A DNA stretch of 64,000 nt from Brassica napus (Eukaryota > Streptophyta > Magnoliopsida > Brassicales > Brassicaceae): NCBI RefSeq assembly GCF_020379485.1, contig NC_063442.1, positions 13,018,009 through 13,082,008 on the forward strand, given 5' to 3'. Numbering within the stretch: the first letter of the stretch is position 1; each line of letters begins with the position of its first letter. This document shows, piece by piece, positions 1 to 10,930 of the stretch. The translations under genes were made by a program, and so were the position numbers. Below the pieces are notes generated by a model. It was not told the DNA's origin. It worked only from the letters and a program-made list of their open reading frames with translations, and did not search any database.

Positions 1-340
1 AAAATAGAGTGCTGAGAATGGTGTAAATGGGCTCTGAAATTTAGTAATAATGGACTGCGAAGGTTGGTCTTTCAAATCCAGTCCGGGATGACATGGCAGA
101 TTGGTTGGTTCTCAATTTTTTTGCCCATGTGGCACCTCTAAAAAAGCTCCCATTTAGCTGTTTTTATATAGTTGGATTTATGTAGGTGAAGAATGCCTGA
201 AAACCGAACAATATTTTTCTTTTTTCTTTTATTAACAAAATAATTTTGAATATATGCGTCTCTTTGCTATTAATAAAAATATCAACACTTAAATAAATAA
301 TATTACTTTCAAATTTAAAGCAAAAAATATGCAATACTTG
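1..340. other. Intergenic AT-rich DNA
   Basis: No coding potential or repeat termini recognised. The last five bases (acttg, 336-340) are the left copy of the target-site duplication of the adjoining Cassandra element. Confidence 0.6.
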
Positions 341-688
341 TGTAACATCCGAGTTGTGATATGTGAAAAGGCTTAAAAGAATTAATTTGGCTACCTATTT
401 CACCAAATTTGACTTACTTTTTCCGGAGCACATCCTGAAAGAACTCTAGAGTTAAGCGTGCTTGAGCTGGAGTAGTGGAAGGATCGGTGACCTATCGGGA
501 AGTGATTTGCATTAGCGTGCGAGTGAGGCCAAAGCATGGGGAAAGGTCATGTGGTGATTGCAGGGTCAGTAAACAATGATTTCGAACCTTGAAAAATTAA
601 CGGACCGATCGCTGGAACGGGATGGGGCCCACGGACCGAGAGAGTGGGTGTGGGTGGCCCATTAGCTGTGGGCGGTCGGGGCGTTACA
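341..688 (+). repeat. Cassandra left LTR with 5S-rRNA-like block
   Basis: 348-bp LTR. Bases 425-510 resemble the second half of plant 5S rRNA: gttaagcgtgcttgagc corresponds to the 5S A-box region and ggatcggtgacctatcggga to the intermediate element and C-box region. These are the internal RNA polymerase III promoter parts. This copy has ggatCggtgacc where the 5S consensus and the right LTR have ggatGggtgac. Confidence 0.93.
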
Positions 689-793
689 AGTGGTATCAGA
701 GCTGGTTAGCCATCTCAGTTCTGACCTGAGAGGCGTCTTGAGACCTGTCGTGGGGCGCAACGAGGACGTTGCGTTCTTTTAGAGGGGGTGAAT

Positions 794-1143
794 TGTAACA
801 TCCCGAGTTGTGATATGTGAAAAAGCTTAAGAGAATTGATTTAGCTACCTATTTCACCAAATTTAACTTACCTTTTCTGGAGCACATCCTGAAAGAACTC
901 CAGAGGTTAAGCGTGCTTGAGCTGGAGTAGTGGAAGGATGGGTGACTTATCCGGAAGTGATTTGCGATAGCGTGCAAGTGAGGCCAAAGCACGGAGAAAG
1001 GTCATGTGGTGATTGCAAGTTCAGTAAACAATGATTTCGAACCTTGAAAAATTAACGGACCGATCGCTGGAACTGGATGGGATCCACGGGCCGAGAGAGC
1101 GGGTGTGGGTGGCTCTTTAGCTGTGGACGGTCGGAGCGTTACA
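794..1143 (+). repeat. Cassandra right LTR with 5S-rRNA-like block
   Basis: 350-bp LTR, nearly identical to the left one apart from scattered substitutions and small indels. The 5S-like block is at 879-966 (gttaagcgtgcttgagc, then ggatgggtgac). The right TSD acttg follows at 1144-1148. Confidence 0.93.
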
Positions 1144-1517
1144 ACTTGAGCCATAATATATAGCAAACTTTGATTTAAATTGTTGTTCAAATAATACAGA
1201 CTAAGAATATATCTTACACTTTTAAAAAAAAGTTATTACTTTGGATCATAATATAAATCAACCTTGAGATATTAAAAGAAAAAGATTCATTTAATGAGAT
1301 CATTGAATATTAATTTAATGAGATCGTCAAGTATTAAGTTTATCATATCATAAACATTTATGTTTGAGTTAATATAAGTTTTTCTAGCAATTGGACTCTG
1401 GATTTACTGATTTTTTAATTGATTATTATATTACCATGTAAGTCAAATTGATATATACTTTATTAAAATAGGGAGTACAAATAAGAAATAACCCTAACAC
1501 TTACAACTTAATTACAA

Positions 1518-2853
1518 CTAGATTTTGACCCGTGCAACCGCACGGGTGTTTGTTTTCACTTTTCTATACATAAATTATTGTTTTAGAACATAAGTGGTAT
1601 ATATTTTAATGTTAATCATATACTTAAATATTTATATAACTATTTCAAATACAATAATTTTATAATTTACATGTTATAATTAATTAATTGTTTAAACCTT
1701 ATGTATTTGCCACTTCTTATTATATATTTATCTTATTGTATTTGCATTTAGTTATTAAGCAAATTAATATATTCATGAGAAAATATATTTAAAAAATATT
1801 TTGTATTTAATTTATGCTAAATTCTGACACGTATTTCAAAACTGGATTTCTTTTTTACCAATATTTTTATGCTTATTCATTTTAGATAATTTATTATTGT
1901 ATCTATAAAAGTGTAAGATATGTTAATTTTTATACATGTATTATATAGTTTGTTAATTTTAAGTCGTTCTATCATCATATTATATTTTAAATAAATAGTT
2001 TATATTTATGAAAATAAAATTTATAAATTTATCAATTGAATATAAATTTATCATATTTATTTTAGTCTAATAATTATATTTTAACATGATCATGACTATA
2101 AAAGTAGATAAAATAGGATATAATTTATTTATTTTTATTTCTAAACGATAACTTAAAATACATTAAGTTATTGTTTAAATATTACACAGATTTATTAGAA
2201 TTTTTAAAATATAATATATAAATATATATTATATTTAAAATGAAAATATATTATGATTAAAGTAGTTACAAATATTTTATATTATTAACTTTAAAGAAAT
2301 ACATGTTAATTTTTATACATGTATTATATAGTTTGATAATGTTAACCCATCTTACCAACATATTAGATTTTATTTTTGAACATAAATATTTTATAATTAC
2401 GAAAGTAAAATATATAAATATATAAATTTAATACAATTTTATTATATTTAGCTCAATATAATAATTTTAATTTAATATAATTGATTATGATTATATAATA
2501 ACTAAAATATTATAGATTTTTTTTATTTTTCATTTTATATAACTGAATATATTAATGTATAATAATATTTTATACGAATTTCGAAATTAGTGAAAATATT
2601 TAAGTATGATTTCAAAAATGAAGATCTTGTAAAAATCTTTTTAAACAGATTTGTTAAAATTTTAAAATAAATATATTTATATTTAAAATGAAAAGATATC
2701 AAAAGATACTATGATTAAAATATTTTAAAAATTATATTTATTATTAATCTGAATTAAAATATAGTATGAATTTCTATGAATAGGTCCATTAGGTCCATTT
2801 TTTAAAAAATCACACATGAATCAAGGTTGTAACTTCTGTTTTAATATATAAGA
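1518..2853 (-). mobile_element. Non-autonomous Helitron, copy 1
   Basis: On the minus strand the element begins TCTTATATATTAAAACAGAA (from 2853) and ends in CTAG at 1518-1521. About ten bases before CTAG is an 8-bp-stem hairpin: acccgtgc (1528-1535) pairs with gcacgggt (1540-1547). It sits between an A and a T (complement of 2854 and of 1517), the AT target typical of Helitrons. The 1336-bp interior is very AT-rich with no ORF. A second copy with the same termini lies at 14500-15817. 5'-TC start, 3' hairpin plus CTRR end and insertion without TSD are the Helitron signature. Confidence 0.9.
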
Positions 2854-4737
2854 TACAATGCCATTTAAGTAATTAATAAATTTAAATCTAAATTAATTTT
2901 TTTTCTTAAATCTAGTCCACAACAAATTCATGATATAAATATTACACTTAATGCACATTAATATTATAAACCTTAATATGTAAAGTAGAAAACCTCTTTC
3001 CATAAATTTGTGGGTATTATCCTCTATTTAATAATGTTTATTACATTTTTTTACAATTTTATTGTTAATGAAATCAATTAACAATATTTAAAAAAATTAA
3101 AGGATATGCCATATTTGGGAATAAAAACTTAATAATGAGAACATATTTAAAAAGATCCATTTTACTTGATAATTCTAGATGATTTGTACCTAATTAAATT
3201 TTTCAAATAACCAATTTGACTAATCTATTTAATTGACGATATTGTTTTAGATATATATAACTAAAATGCTATTAGAAAATTATTTAAAAATTATGTATGA
3301 TATTACATATGTTCAATTGAATTTTACCTTAAATTATTTTTCTCTAGTAAGGATTTGAATATTAGATTTGGTAACAACATGTACATTAAAGTATTAGTAT
3401 TAAAAAAATTAAAAACACCTAAGATTTTTCTTATGAGAAAATTGTAATAGGAAAAGTTTCAAAAGAATATTATTCAAGCTTTGTATGTAAAGAAAAACAT
3501 TTAGACAAGATAACAATATTCTAAAAAAAAAGAAAAAAAAGTTCATATAAAATAAAAATCCTACATATAATAAAATGTTAAAGTCAATAAGTTAAAATAA
3601 AATTAATTTGATAATAACATAAATACAAGAAATGCAATTACTCATTCTAACAAATTACTCATTTTAATAAGTATAATATAAATATTTTACTAAAAATGCA
3701 TAACGAATATTTATATATCAGATTGAGAAATAAAAAATTAAGACTACTTATATAACGGGTTGGAAATTTAAATATAGTTATCATTTATGACCAAAAATCT
3801 ATCAAAACATCTCAAATATTAAATATATATATACTAGTTTATGGAAAACACACACATACACTAAAAATAAACTAAAAATATATATTTTAATTATTATGCA
3901 TAATGTCATAATATACGTGAAAAATAAATAAGTCTTATATTATTTATAGAAAACAAAAGTATGTTTCTAAAAAATAAATAAGTGGTTTCTCTTTTTTACT
4001 AGGGAACCTAAATATTGTAAATAATTCTTTCCAACGCGTATTAATCCGGACCAATGAAAGGCTACTAACATTTCCTTTACCACTAGCCAACTTGATATCG
4101 GATAAATAAAAATGATATCGGTTAAATAAATAAAATATTTGTGTGATATTTACATTTAGAGTTATATAAATCATTTTACTTTTACTATTAGTGTAATTAT
4201 GTAACAGCAATATATGTATTATGTGATGTTTTTTTTCACCATTTTATTATAATCTTTATAGATTATATAATGGTATAAAAATATTTAGTTACATTACGTG
4301 AAAAAAATATCATTTAATTACGTGAAAAATATTTAATTTTTTGTCATACAGCTCTAGTTCTAATTAAATGATACCTATCTAAGTAAGACTTTTTTAATTA
4401 ATACAAAATTAAAGTTATAATTATTTAAATATTTCTCTATTAATATTATAGGGGATATAGTCCTGGTGATTTAAACTCCAAAATTGGCCTTCTCAAAATG
4501 GCAATCATTTTTGCTTTTGTTTTTGTTTTTGTTTTCCACCAAACAAATGTAACCGAAAACCAGTCGGTCCAGTCCTATAACCGTCACGATTCATGAATTC
4601 ACCTCTCGTATATCTGCTCTGGTTATCAGAAAATTTAATTTGAAGATTTTTTAATTGAAAAACTGCGATTGACAAGTAAAAATAGAATAATTAAATACAG
4701 ATTATAAAAAATACTATTTGTTCATTTTGATATATAA
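2854..4737. other. AT-rich intergenic DNA
   Basis: Long AT-rich stretch without convincing coding sequence. The 88-codon minus-strand frame at 3944-4210 shows no recognisable domain and is probably chance. No complete transposon termini were found here. Confidence 0.55.
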
Positions 4738-5538
4738 TCTATACTATTATTTGCGAAGTAAATTTTTGGAATCAAGCTCTCACGTTAAAAGTTAGAGCGG
4801 TTAATATTGTTTATATCCTTAATTTCTGTATACATTGTATTGTTATCTGAAAAAGTCTTTTAGTAAAAAGTTAAAAATAAATAAATTATATAACTAAATA
4901 TTAATCAAATAAAGTTCTTAGTTATATAATTAAATATTAATCAAATAAAGTAAATTTTTGGAATCGAGCTCTCAGGTTAAAAGTTAGAGTTGTTAATATC
5001 GTTTATATTTTTAATGAATAAAATATATAAATAAATTAAAAAATAAAAAAGAAATTTTAATTGATTTGATTAGATAATTGATTAATATTAATAATAGTAA
5101 GAATTATTCAAAATCTGAAAATATAATTTTTAAAAAAAAAAATTTATGTATATATTGTATCGTTATCTGAAATAGTCTTTTAGTAAAAAGTTAAAAACAT
5201 AAATTATATAACTAAATATTAATTAAATAAAAAATTTAATTATATAATTAAAAATATAATATTGAATTATCCAAAATCTAAAAATATAATTTGAAAAAAG
5301 GATAATTTCTATATATATATATATATATACTGTATTGTTATCTGAAAAATTATTTTAGTAAAACATTAAAAACATAAATTATATAATTAAATATTAATCA
5401 AATAATTTTTTCAATTATATAATTAAAATATAATATTGAGTTATTTTAAGATTTATTTTAGTAATGAATATAGTATACAAAGAAATTTTTAAAAATTTAT
5501 GAAAATGTTTAAGCCTGCATCGCGGGTAAAACACCTAG
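4738..5538 (+). mobile_element. Non-autonomous Helitron with internal repeats
   Basis: Begins TCTATACTATTATTTGCGAA after an A (4737) and ends with a short hairpin region (gcctgcatcgcgggt), then AAAACACCTAG, followed by T (5539). That is an AT target without duplication. Length 801 bp, no ORF. Internally it is repetitive: a block resembling taaatttttggaatc at 4750 recurs near 4949, and a block starting near tgtattgttatctgaaa recurs near 4837, 5152 and 5329, with a (TA)n run at about 5310-5330. The same 3' terminal sequence occurs in reverse at 62683. Confidence 0.85.
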
Positions 5539-5580
5539 TTTCAATTATAATGGTGTGAAATACGCAGAAAAAGTTGCATA

Positions 5581-5840
5581 AGATTAACGACCTTGTTGAG
5601 CGGGCCTTCTGGTCCAGTGGTAGTGGACGGGCCTTGGATGCAAACACATTCCAAGTTCGATCTTCCTGTTGCGGAAACTAAGTCACATTGTCCTGCTTAC
5701 CATAGCTGCGGATACGTCCGTATGAAAATCCGGGAGAGGACCTGTCGTGGGTTACACCTCCCATCCGAGGGTTAGCTCTGTGTCTTTAACATACCCGGAT
5801 TTAACCTTTTTTTCTTTAAAAAAAGATTAACCACCTTGTT
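5581..5840 (+). mobile_element. tRNA-derived SINE with 17-bp TSD
   Basis: The body runs 5598-5823. Near its start ctggtccagtggtagtgg resembles a pol III A box and agttcgatcttcc a B box, spaced as in a tRNA gene. It ends in a short T-rich then A-rich tail (ctttaaaaaaa). It is flanked by agattaacgaccttgtt (5581-5597) and agattaaccaccttgtt (5824-5840), a 17-bp duplication with one mismatch, as expected from LINE-type target-primed insertion. The 60-codon frame inside it is not a gene. Subfamily not assigned. Confidence 0.88.
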
Positions 5841-5989
5841 TAGAAAAAAAGTTGAGTAAGATTCAAAAACAAGAAAAACTATATTTCGATGTTAATTATG
5901 GCTCCAAAAATATTAGTAAACTTGACCATATATAATGGTTGACTTTACAGTATATCTGAACCGGACCATTTATAATCGATTAATTGTTA

Positions 5990-6300
5990 CTAGATTTTGA
6001 TTTGCATGTTCGTGCGGATAACTTTTCATTTTTTAAATATGTAACTTTTATAATTTGCAAATATTTTAAATATATGATTTATTTTTTAATATTATATATT
6101 GTATAATATAATTTCATTGGTTAGGTTTCTTAGCCAACATTATTATAGAATGATCTTTTTATCCATTTCATTTTGTTATTAATTGTTATTATATACTAAT
6201 ATATTTTCGAGTTTATTACATTAAATTAATAATATGGAATAATCAAGTAGAAAATTTCTTTCCTTTAAAAAAAATTATATTAATGTTCTGATTGTCACAT
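5990..6300 (-). mobile_element. Helitron 3' end fragment
   Basis: CTAG at 5990-5993 followed on the plus strand by attttgatttgcatgttcgt; about 270 bases of the following sequence resemble the element starting at 12726 (shared atattttaaatayatgattt stretch). No matching 5' terminus was found, so this is a fragment or a diverged copy. Confidence 0.5.
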
Positions 6301-6331
6301 AGAATTTTATAATGGGTGTTATGCTATGGTT

Positions 6332-6580
6332 CTTGCAACCAGTGGCGGAGCCAGCATCATCTCTCATAGGGGTCACTTATTAAAATAATTATGTAATATT
6401 ACTAAAAAAAATTAAGATGGGTCAAAGTAAAGAACTAGTGCCATGGGGGTCAAGCTAATGGATCTCAACCAAATGTTCCAGCCAAAATCAATCATACATA
6501 AGCTAAACTCATTTATTTGCAGAAGTCATGTGGGTCAACCGACCATTTCTCCACTATATGGGTTCGCCACTGCTTGCAAC
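6332..6580. mobile_element. hAT-type MITE with 8-bp TSD
   Basis: The element is 6340-6572 (233 bp), flanked by exact 8-bp duplications cttgcaac (6332-6339 and 6573-6580). The ends are inverted: cagtggcggagcc at the left and gggttcgccactg at the right. An 8-bp TSD with CAGTGGCG-type ends fits the hAT superfamily. The plus-strand frame 6443-6625 runs out through the right end and is not a gene. Confidence 0.88.
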
Positions 6581-6952
6581 CAATTGAATTTGTTGTGGTT
6601 TAATTTAGGAAATAATTTTTATTAAATTAAGAAAATTCAAATAATGAATAAAGTTAAGTTTAATAATTAATTCAATGAAAAATAAAAAATAAAAAAATAA
6701 GTAATTCAATGGCATTGTGTTGTAAATAACTTGTAAGTTTTAGTTTTATTTTTTATTTGTATTTCAGTTTTAATAAATTAGATATTTTTGAGGTGACTGA
6801 TTGGTCGAAGTGGTGGAATTAATAGTTTGTTTCAAACTCCATTTTCCAGCTTTTGTAAAAAATTATTAATTAAACTTGATAAAGACTTCTGGTAAATATT
6901 TATCTTTAGAAATTTTAAATAACATAGTGTTTAACAAAAAAAAAAAAATATT

Positions 6953-7144
6953 GATGCGAAGCCATGTCTTGATAATCGTTCTACCAAGACCTGTGGTCTT
7001 GTGTATGATGTCGATGTAATGAAATTATTTGAAAGTATTAACAAATTGTGGAAAAACTTTAAAACCGAATGCTTTTGTTATTTACGAGGAAGTTCTAGAA
7101 CCCTTTGGGTTCAGCCCAAAACTAGTCTGGTGAGCTATCCTTGA
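6953..7144 (+). pseudogene. Open 64-codon stretch, possible gene fragment
   Basis: A frame without stops from 6953 to a TGA at 7142-7144, in otherwise AT-rich non-coding DNA, reads DAKPCLDNRSTK...LVSYP. It has no recognised domain and no ATG at its start. Its last 142 bases lie in a tandem duplication; in the second copy (7799-7954) the frame is shifted. It may be an exon captured by a transposon, or chance. Confidence 0.25.
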
Positions 7145-7954
7145 TTAAGGGTACGACTGGTTTTCCCGCTAACACCCGCAAACGCAGCTTTTGCGGTTGG
7201 TAGCGGTTGTTGGCGTTTCGCAACAATCGCTCAGACCGCTCCAAACCGCTCCAAACCGCTCCAAACCACTCTAAATCACTCTGAACCTCATAAATTCAAA
7301 AGCTGGTTCCAGCTAACGTTTGCGGTTGCGGTTGCGGGCGGTTGCGGGAGGATAAAAAAAATTTCTTTTTTTCCAAAACAATATAAATACAAAAATAAAA
7401 ATATTCAATAAAAAAATTAAATTGGAATTATAAAAATGCTAAAATATATCTATTATATTTTAATTAATATTATAAAACTCTAAAATAAAAATATTTTCTA
7501 TATTTTAAAAAAAATTAAATTATAACTTTCTAAATATAACTTTTATATTTGTTATAATATTATTATTTTTGATATTTTTATAATTGTATAAAATGTAAAT
7601 ATTGTTAATTTATTATTTAACCGCTGCTGCATTTGGTAGTTAACCAGTCATAAGTATCCCGCAAACGCACCAATTTTTAACCGCAGAACCAGTCGTACAA
7701 ATCTCTTAAAACCGCTAGAAACCGCAACCATCCGCATCCGCAAACTCCCGCAACCGCAACCGCTGCGGTTGAACCAGTCAGACCCTAAAGCTTCAAACGT
7801 ATGATGTCGATGTAATGAAATTATTTGAAAGTATTAACAAATTGTGGAAAAACTTTAAAACCGAATGCTTTTGTTATTTACGAGGAAGTTCTAGAACCCT
7901 ATGGGTTCAGCCAAAAACTAGCCTGGTGAGCTATCCTTGATTAAAGCTTCAAAC
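7003..7954. repeat. 156-bp tandem duplication interrupted by a MITE
   Basis: Copy 1 is 7003-7148 continued at 7789-7798; copy 2 is 7799-7954. Both read gtatgatgtcgatgtaatg ... ccttgattaaagcttcaaac with a few differences (ccctttggg versus ccctatggg). Copy 1 is split by the element at 7149-7785, so copy 2 shows the uninterrupted site. Confidence 0.92.
7149..7785. mobile_element. Harbinger-type MITE (637 bp)
   Basis: The termini are inverted: gggtacgactggtt at the left and aaccagtcagaccc at the right. It is flanked by a 3-bp TAA duplication (7146-7148, 7786-7788); the uninterrupted copy at 7799-7954 has a single TAA at that place. The subterminal parts are rich in gcggttgcgg/ccgcaaccgc and accgctcca repeats and the centre is AT-rich. 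TIRs starting GGG and a TWA target fit PIF/Harbinger. No ORF. Confidence 0.88.
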
Positions 7955-9090
7955 GTAATGCTCAAATAAAATCGAACCTGGTGACATAGACACATGTTTA
8001 TCTTTACTGTAACTAAAACAGAATTGACAATGAAAAAGACCGAATCGTCTTTTGAAGAACATTGGGATAGTTCTGTTAACCAATCCAAGGGATGACAAAA
8101 AAAAAACAATCCAAGGGAAACAATCTTCACGTCTGAGACAATAGCCAAAAAATAAACAATGCCAAAGTTTAAGAGTGCATAGCAAATATATGTTCAAATG
8201 TTAGGTCAAAAAAGAAAAGCAATTTTTTTTGGTAAACATGTTAAAATTGTATTATCATTTTCGAATTTTTTACAAACATTATAGAGAGTTATAAGTAGCA
8301 GAAAACAACAAACTAAAACACAACAACGAATAACGAAATGTAACTAAACCCAAAATCGAGAGTTGACGAGAAAGTCAAAAGGACTCCACAAAACTACTAA
8401 GAGACACGATACGCGTTGTGGAAAGACAGTGTTGAAGCAAGAATGAAAACCATGAGTCACAAACCGATATAAATTAGCCTCCCCAAACACACCTTCAAAA
8501 AATTCACCTACCACAAACATCCGACGATGGGCATCAAGCAAAGAAACCACGAGAGAGGAAAATTGCATCAGACAACAATAGAGGTTGCTCCGGCCGACCA
8601 ACCAAAGCTTGTCGAAGCATCGGTCGTCGTTACCCACCTCCACCAGAGCATCCTCCTCTTCTCCTCTTTACCGGACCTCACGAGCACATAACCTCACCAA
8701 CACCAAAGCAAGAAGCTAGAGAGCCGCTCTTATTCGGAGAGGTAAATGGATGATTAACCCAAACCAATCACCTCAACTAAAACTTAATGACACATATATC
8801 GAGTCAGCTAAACAAATACAAACTACACGACCAACTATTTAACAATTTACAAACTTAGTTTCGCAACGAAGAAGATAAAGACGACAACCAAGATCAGTGA
8901 AATTGCCTAAACAAAAAAAAGCAGAGTAAATTATAAACTCTGATAAATACAACTAATAATGATTTTTGTTTACATATTATCCATCAAATAAAAGATAAAC
9001 AAACACAGCCACAACAAAAGATACAAGAGACAATCCCGACAAACACAAAGACGGCAACAACAGCTCCACCTGCTCACTCATCTTGTCTTA
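7955..9090. other. Unclassified repeat-like region
   Basis: 8220-8740 has a composition unlike its surroundings. A T-run followed by ggtaaacatg (8222-8240) could be the reverse complement of a retroposon poly(A) end, so a minus-strand non-LTR retroposon is possible. The 99-codon minus-strand frame at 8344-8643 and the two frames over 7918-8197 have no domain I recognise; I do not call them genes. Confidence 0.3.
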
Positions 9091-9498
9091 TAAAAATAGT
9101 TTATATGTCCAATGTCAACAGGCCAATGCTATTGTCTTTTTATGAAAAATACATAAATCCATTTAAAACTCATTAAAGTCCAAATACTTAGAACTGTCAC
9201 TTATTTTATAGTTATTTCTACAAGTCTTCATATATTTGTTTTAAAGGTAGGTAAGAACAACAAGTTTAAAAATAAAATAAAAAAATAAGGATAATAAAAA
9301 TAGTTTACATGTCCAATGTCAACAGGCTAATGCTATTGTCTTCTTAAGAGAAATACATAAATCCGTTTAAAACTCATTAAAGTCCAAATACTCAGAACTG
9401 TCACTCATTTTATAGTTATTTCTACAAGTCTTCATGTATTTGTTTTAAATGTCCGGTAAGAACACAAGTTTAAAAATAAAATAAAAAATAAAAATAAT
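9091..9498. repeat. Two tandem copies of a 204-bp unit
   Basis: taaaaatagtttatatgtcc at 9091 recurs as taaaaatagtttacatgtcc at 9295. The whole unit (…atgtcaacagg, ccatttaaaactcattaaag, tctacaagtcttcat…) is repeated with roughly 5-8% divergence. No coding potential. Confidence 0.88.
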
Positions 9499-9831
9499 AA
9501 AAGTTATTAATTAATACACACAACTTACCCAACTAAACTGGAGAAAAGATATCCAGAAACAAAAGGTACTCTCAACAACTTTAATATAATTTATGTACTT
9601 TAACAGTACAAGAAACAAATTAAAAAAAACAAACAAACAATAAGTCTCAGTAACACAGCAAACAACAACATGAACTATATCAATCATATTACTAACACAG
9701 TTTAGTCCTTCATAAGTGGAAAATAATGCATACACAGTTCATCATCACAACTCTAATCCTATAACAATTTAAAAAACTTGGAAAAAAAACGCAAAATTTA
9801 CAACTTCAATAACTCTAGCACATATTGAGAT

Positions 9832-9884
9832 GAAACAAGAACTATGTCCACAACCTCGCTTTTACGCGGAGGCAATGCCCCTAG
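9832..9884 (+). mobile_element. Helitron 3' terminus
   Basis: cctcgcttttacgcggagg can form a hairpin and is followed by caatgcccCTAG (9881-9884) and T. This is the hairpin-plus-CTRR end of a plus-strand Helitron. The 5' end was not located; the 204-bp tandem repeats upstream may lie inside it. Confidence 0.6.
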
Positions 9885-10799
9885 TCTAATAAAATACAGA
9901 AGAGATCATTGTGTCAATCAAATTAATATTCAAAGTTCAATCTTATCCAACACAAAGTAGGGTTTTAATCACATCGAGAAAAATCAACAGAAATATGATC
10001 GTTTCGGATTCTGAAAATGTGAATTGGACAAAAGCATAGACAGTTATGTCGAGTTTGGGGTTTGGATCTGCAATGTCTTGAAACCCACAAAATAAAAGTT
10101 TATTAGCCGCATCGAGACCCACAAAATAGATACTATACAACTACACTTATGTCGGTTTTAGAAAAAACCCTAATACATACATGTATTACTTTTGTTATTT
10201 AAAGCATGTATAAGTCAGATTCACAAAAAAAAAAAGCATGTATAAGTTGACAAAAATAAGAATTTAAGCATGTACAAACATATACGTACACACGTACGCT
10301 TCGCTATCATAACTCATAAATACGACTAGTTTAACTTGATTTACTCTTTTTCATGTCTTAATTAAAGAAAAAACTTAACAGGTTCATACCAAAATCATTT
10401 AAAATTTTGAATTTGAATTCTGAATATAGAAATTCTAGCCACAACCCAACATCTCATCCCATACATATAAATAAAAATCAAAGGAAAGACATGTTCACAA
10501 ACTTTCGTTTTTAATCAAATAATCTTACAAAAAAATCATTTGACGATTTGTTCATATATAAATCCTGGATAAAAATTAGGACTCTTATACACAAATTAAT
10601 ACATAAACTCATAAAATTCAATAATATTGACTTACAAGTGAAGAACCATGTAGAAAGATTGAGGCTTTCTCGATTCAAGACCTACTTTCTTGATATGGCG
10701 GCACTTTCGCTTCGAGATTTGATCAACTAAAATAAATTAGGGAACCATCAAATTACAGACATATGAAAAAAGCAAATGGGATCAAGATTAGGGTTTTAT
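9885..10799. other. Intergenic DNA downstream of MIR167
   Basis: No supported genes. Short frames at 9943-10140 (minus) and 10548-10730 (plus) have no family features. The part nearest 10800 is the likely 3' side of the MIR167 primary transcript, which runs leftwards. Confidence 0.45.
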
Positions 10800-10930
10800 T
10801 GATGCAACCATCAACGGGTGAAACTGCCACATGATCTGATCTTCCCTGATCAAATCTACATATATAATATATAGAGAGAGAAGTTAAGATCATGCTGGCA
10901 GCTTCATCAGATGCTGGTGCGCCTCTCCTA
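10800..10930 (-). ncRNA. MIR167: MIR167 microRNA precursor
   Basis: On the minus strand 10906 to 10887 reads TGAAGCTGCCAGCATGATCT, identical to the conserved first 20 nt of plant miR167; the next base is T. About 50 bases downstream in the transcript, 10836-10817 reads GATCATGTGGCAGTTTCACC. It pairs with the mature strand leaving one bulged C and one G-U, and matches the usual miR167* (gatcatg...gcagtttcacc). The arms are joined by an AT-rich loop, and the stem extends outward (tgatgc/gcatca-type pairs around 10905-10915 and 10800-10815). Known: miR167 guides cleavage of AUXIN RESPONSE FACTOR 6 and 8 mRNAs. Which locus of the family (a-d) is not certain; the T at position 21 is closest to the MIR167c type as I recall it. 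Confidence 0.95.

Larger units (their letters stand above)
341..1143 (+). mobile_element. Complete Cassandra TRIM retrotransposon
   Basis: Seen: two long direct repeats (341-688 and 794-1143), both starting TGTAACATCC and ending GTTACA, separated by only 105 bases. The inner segment starts with a primer-binding site tggtatcagagc (691-702), complementary to the 3' end of initiator-Met tRNA, and ends with a purine tract agagggggtg (781-790) next to the right LTR. The element is flanked by an exact 5-bp duplication acttg (336-340 and 1144-1148). There is no coding sequence. Known: this architecture, with a 5S-rRNA-like block inside each LTR, defines the non-autonomous Cassandra TRIM family, which is mobilised in trans by other LTR retrotransposons. 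The open frame at 1002-1190 on the minus strand lies over the LTR and is not a gene. Termini and TSD are intact, so the insertion looks structurally complete. Confidence 0.95.

Noticed and set aside
425..966. 5S rRNA genes
   Set aside because: Only the 3' two-thirds of 5S resemblance is present, twice, each inside an LTR with the TRIM hallmarks; not functional 5S genes.
1002..1190. 62-codon minus-strand frame
   Set aside because: It lies across the right LTR and TSD of the Cassandra element.
8344..8643. 99-codon minus-strand frame
   Set aside because: No domain, unusual composition (many Phe, Val, Cys), no splice or homology support.
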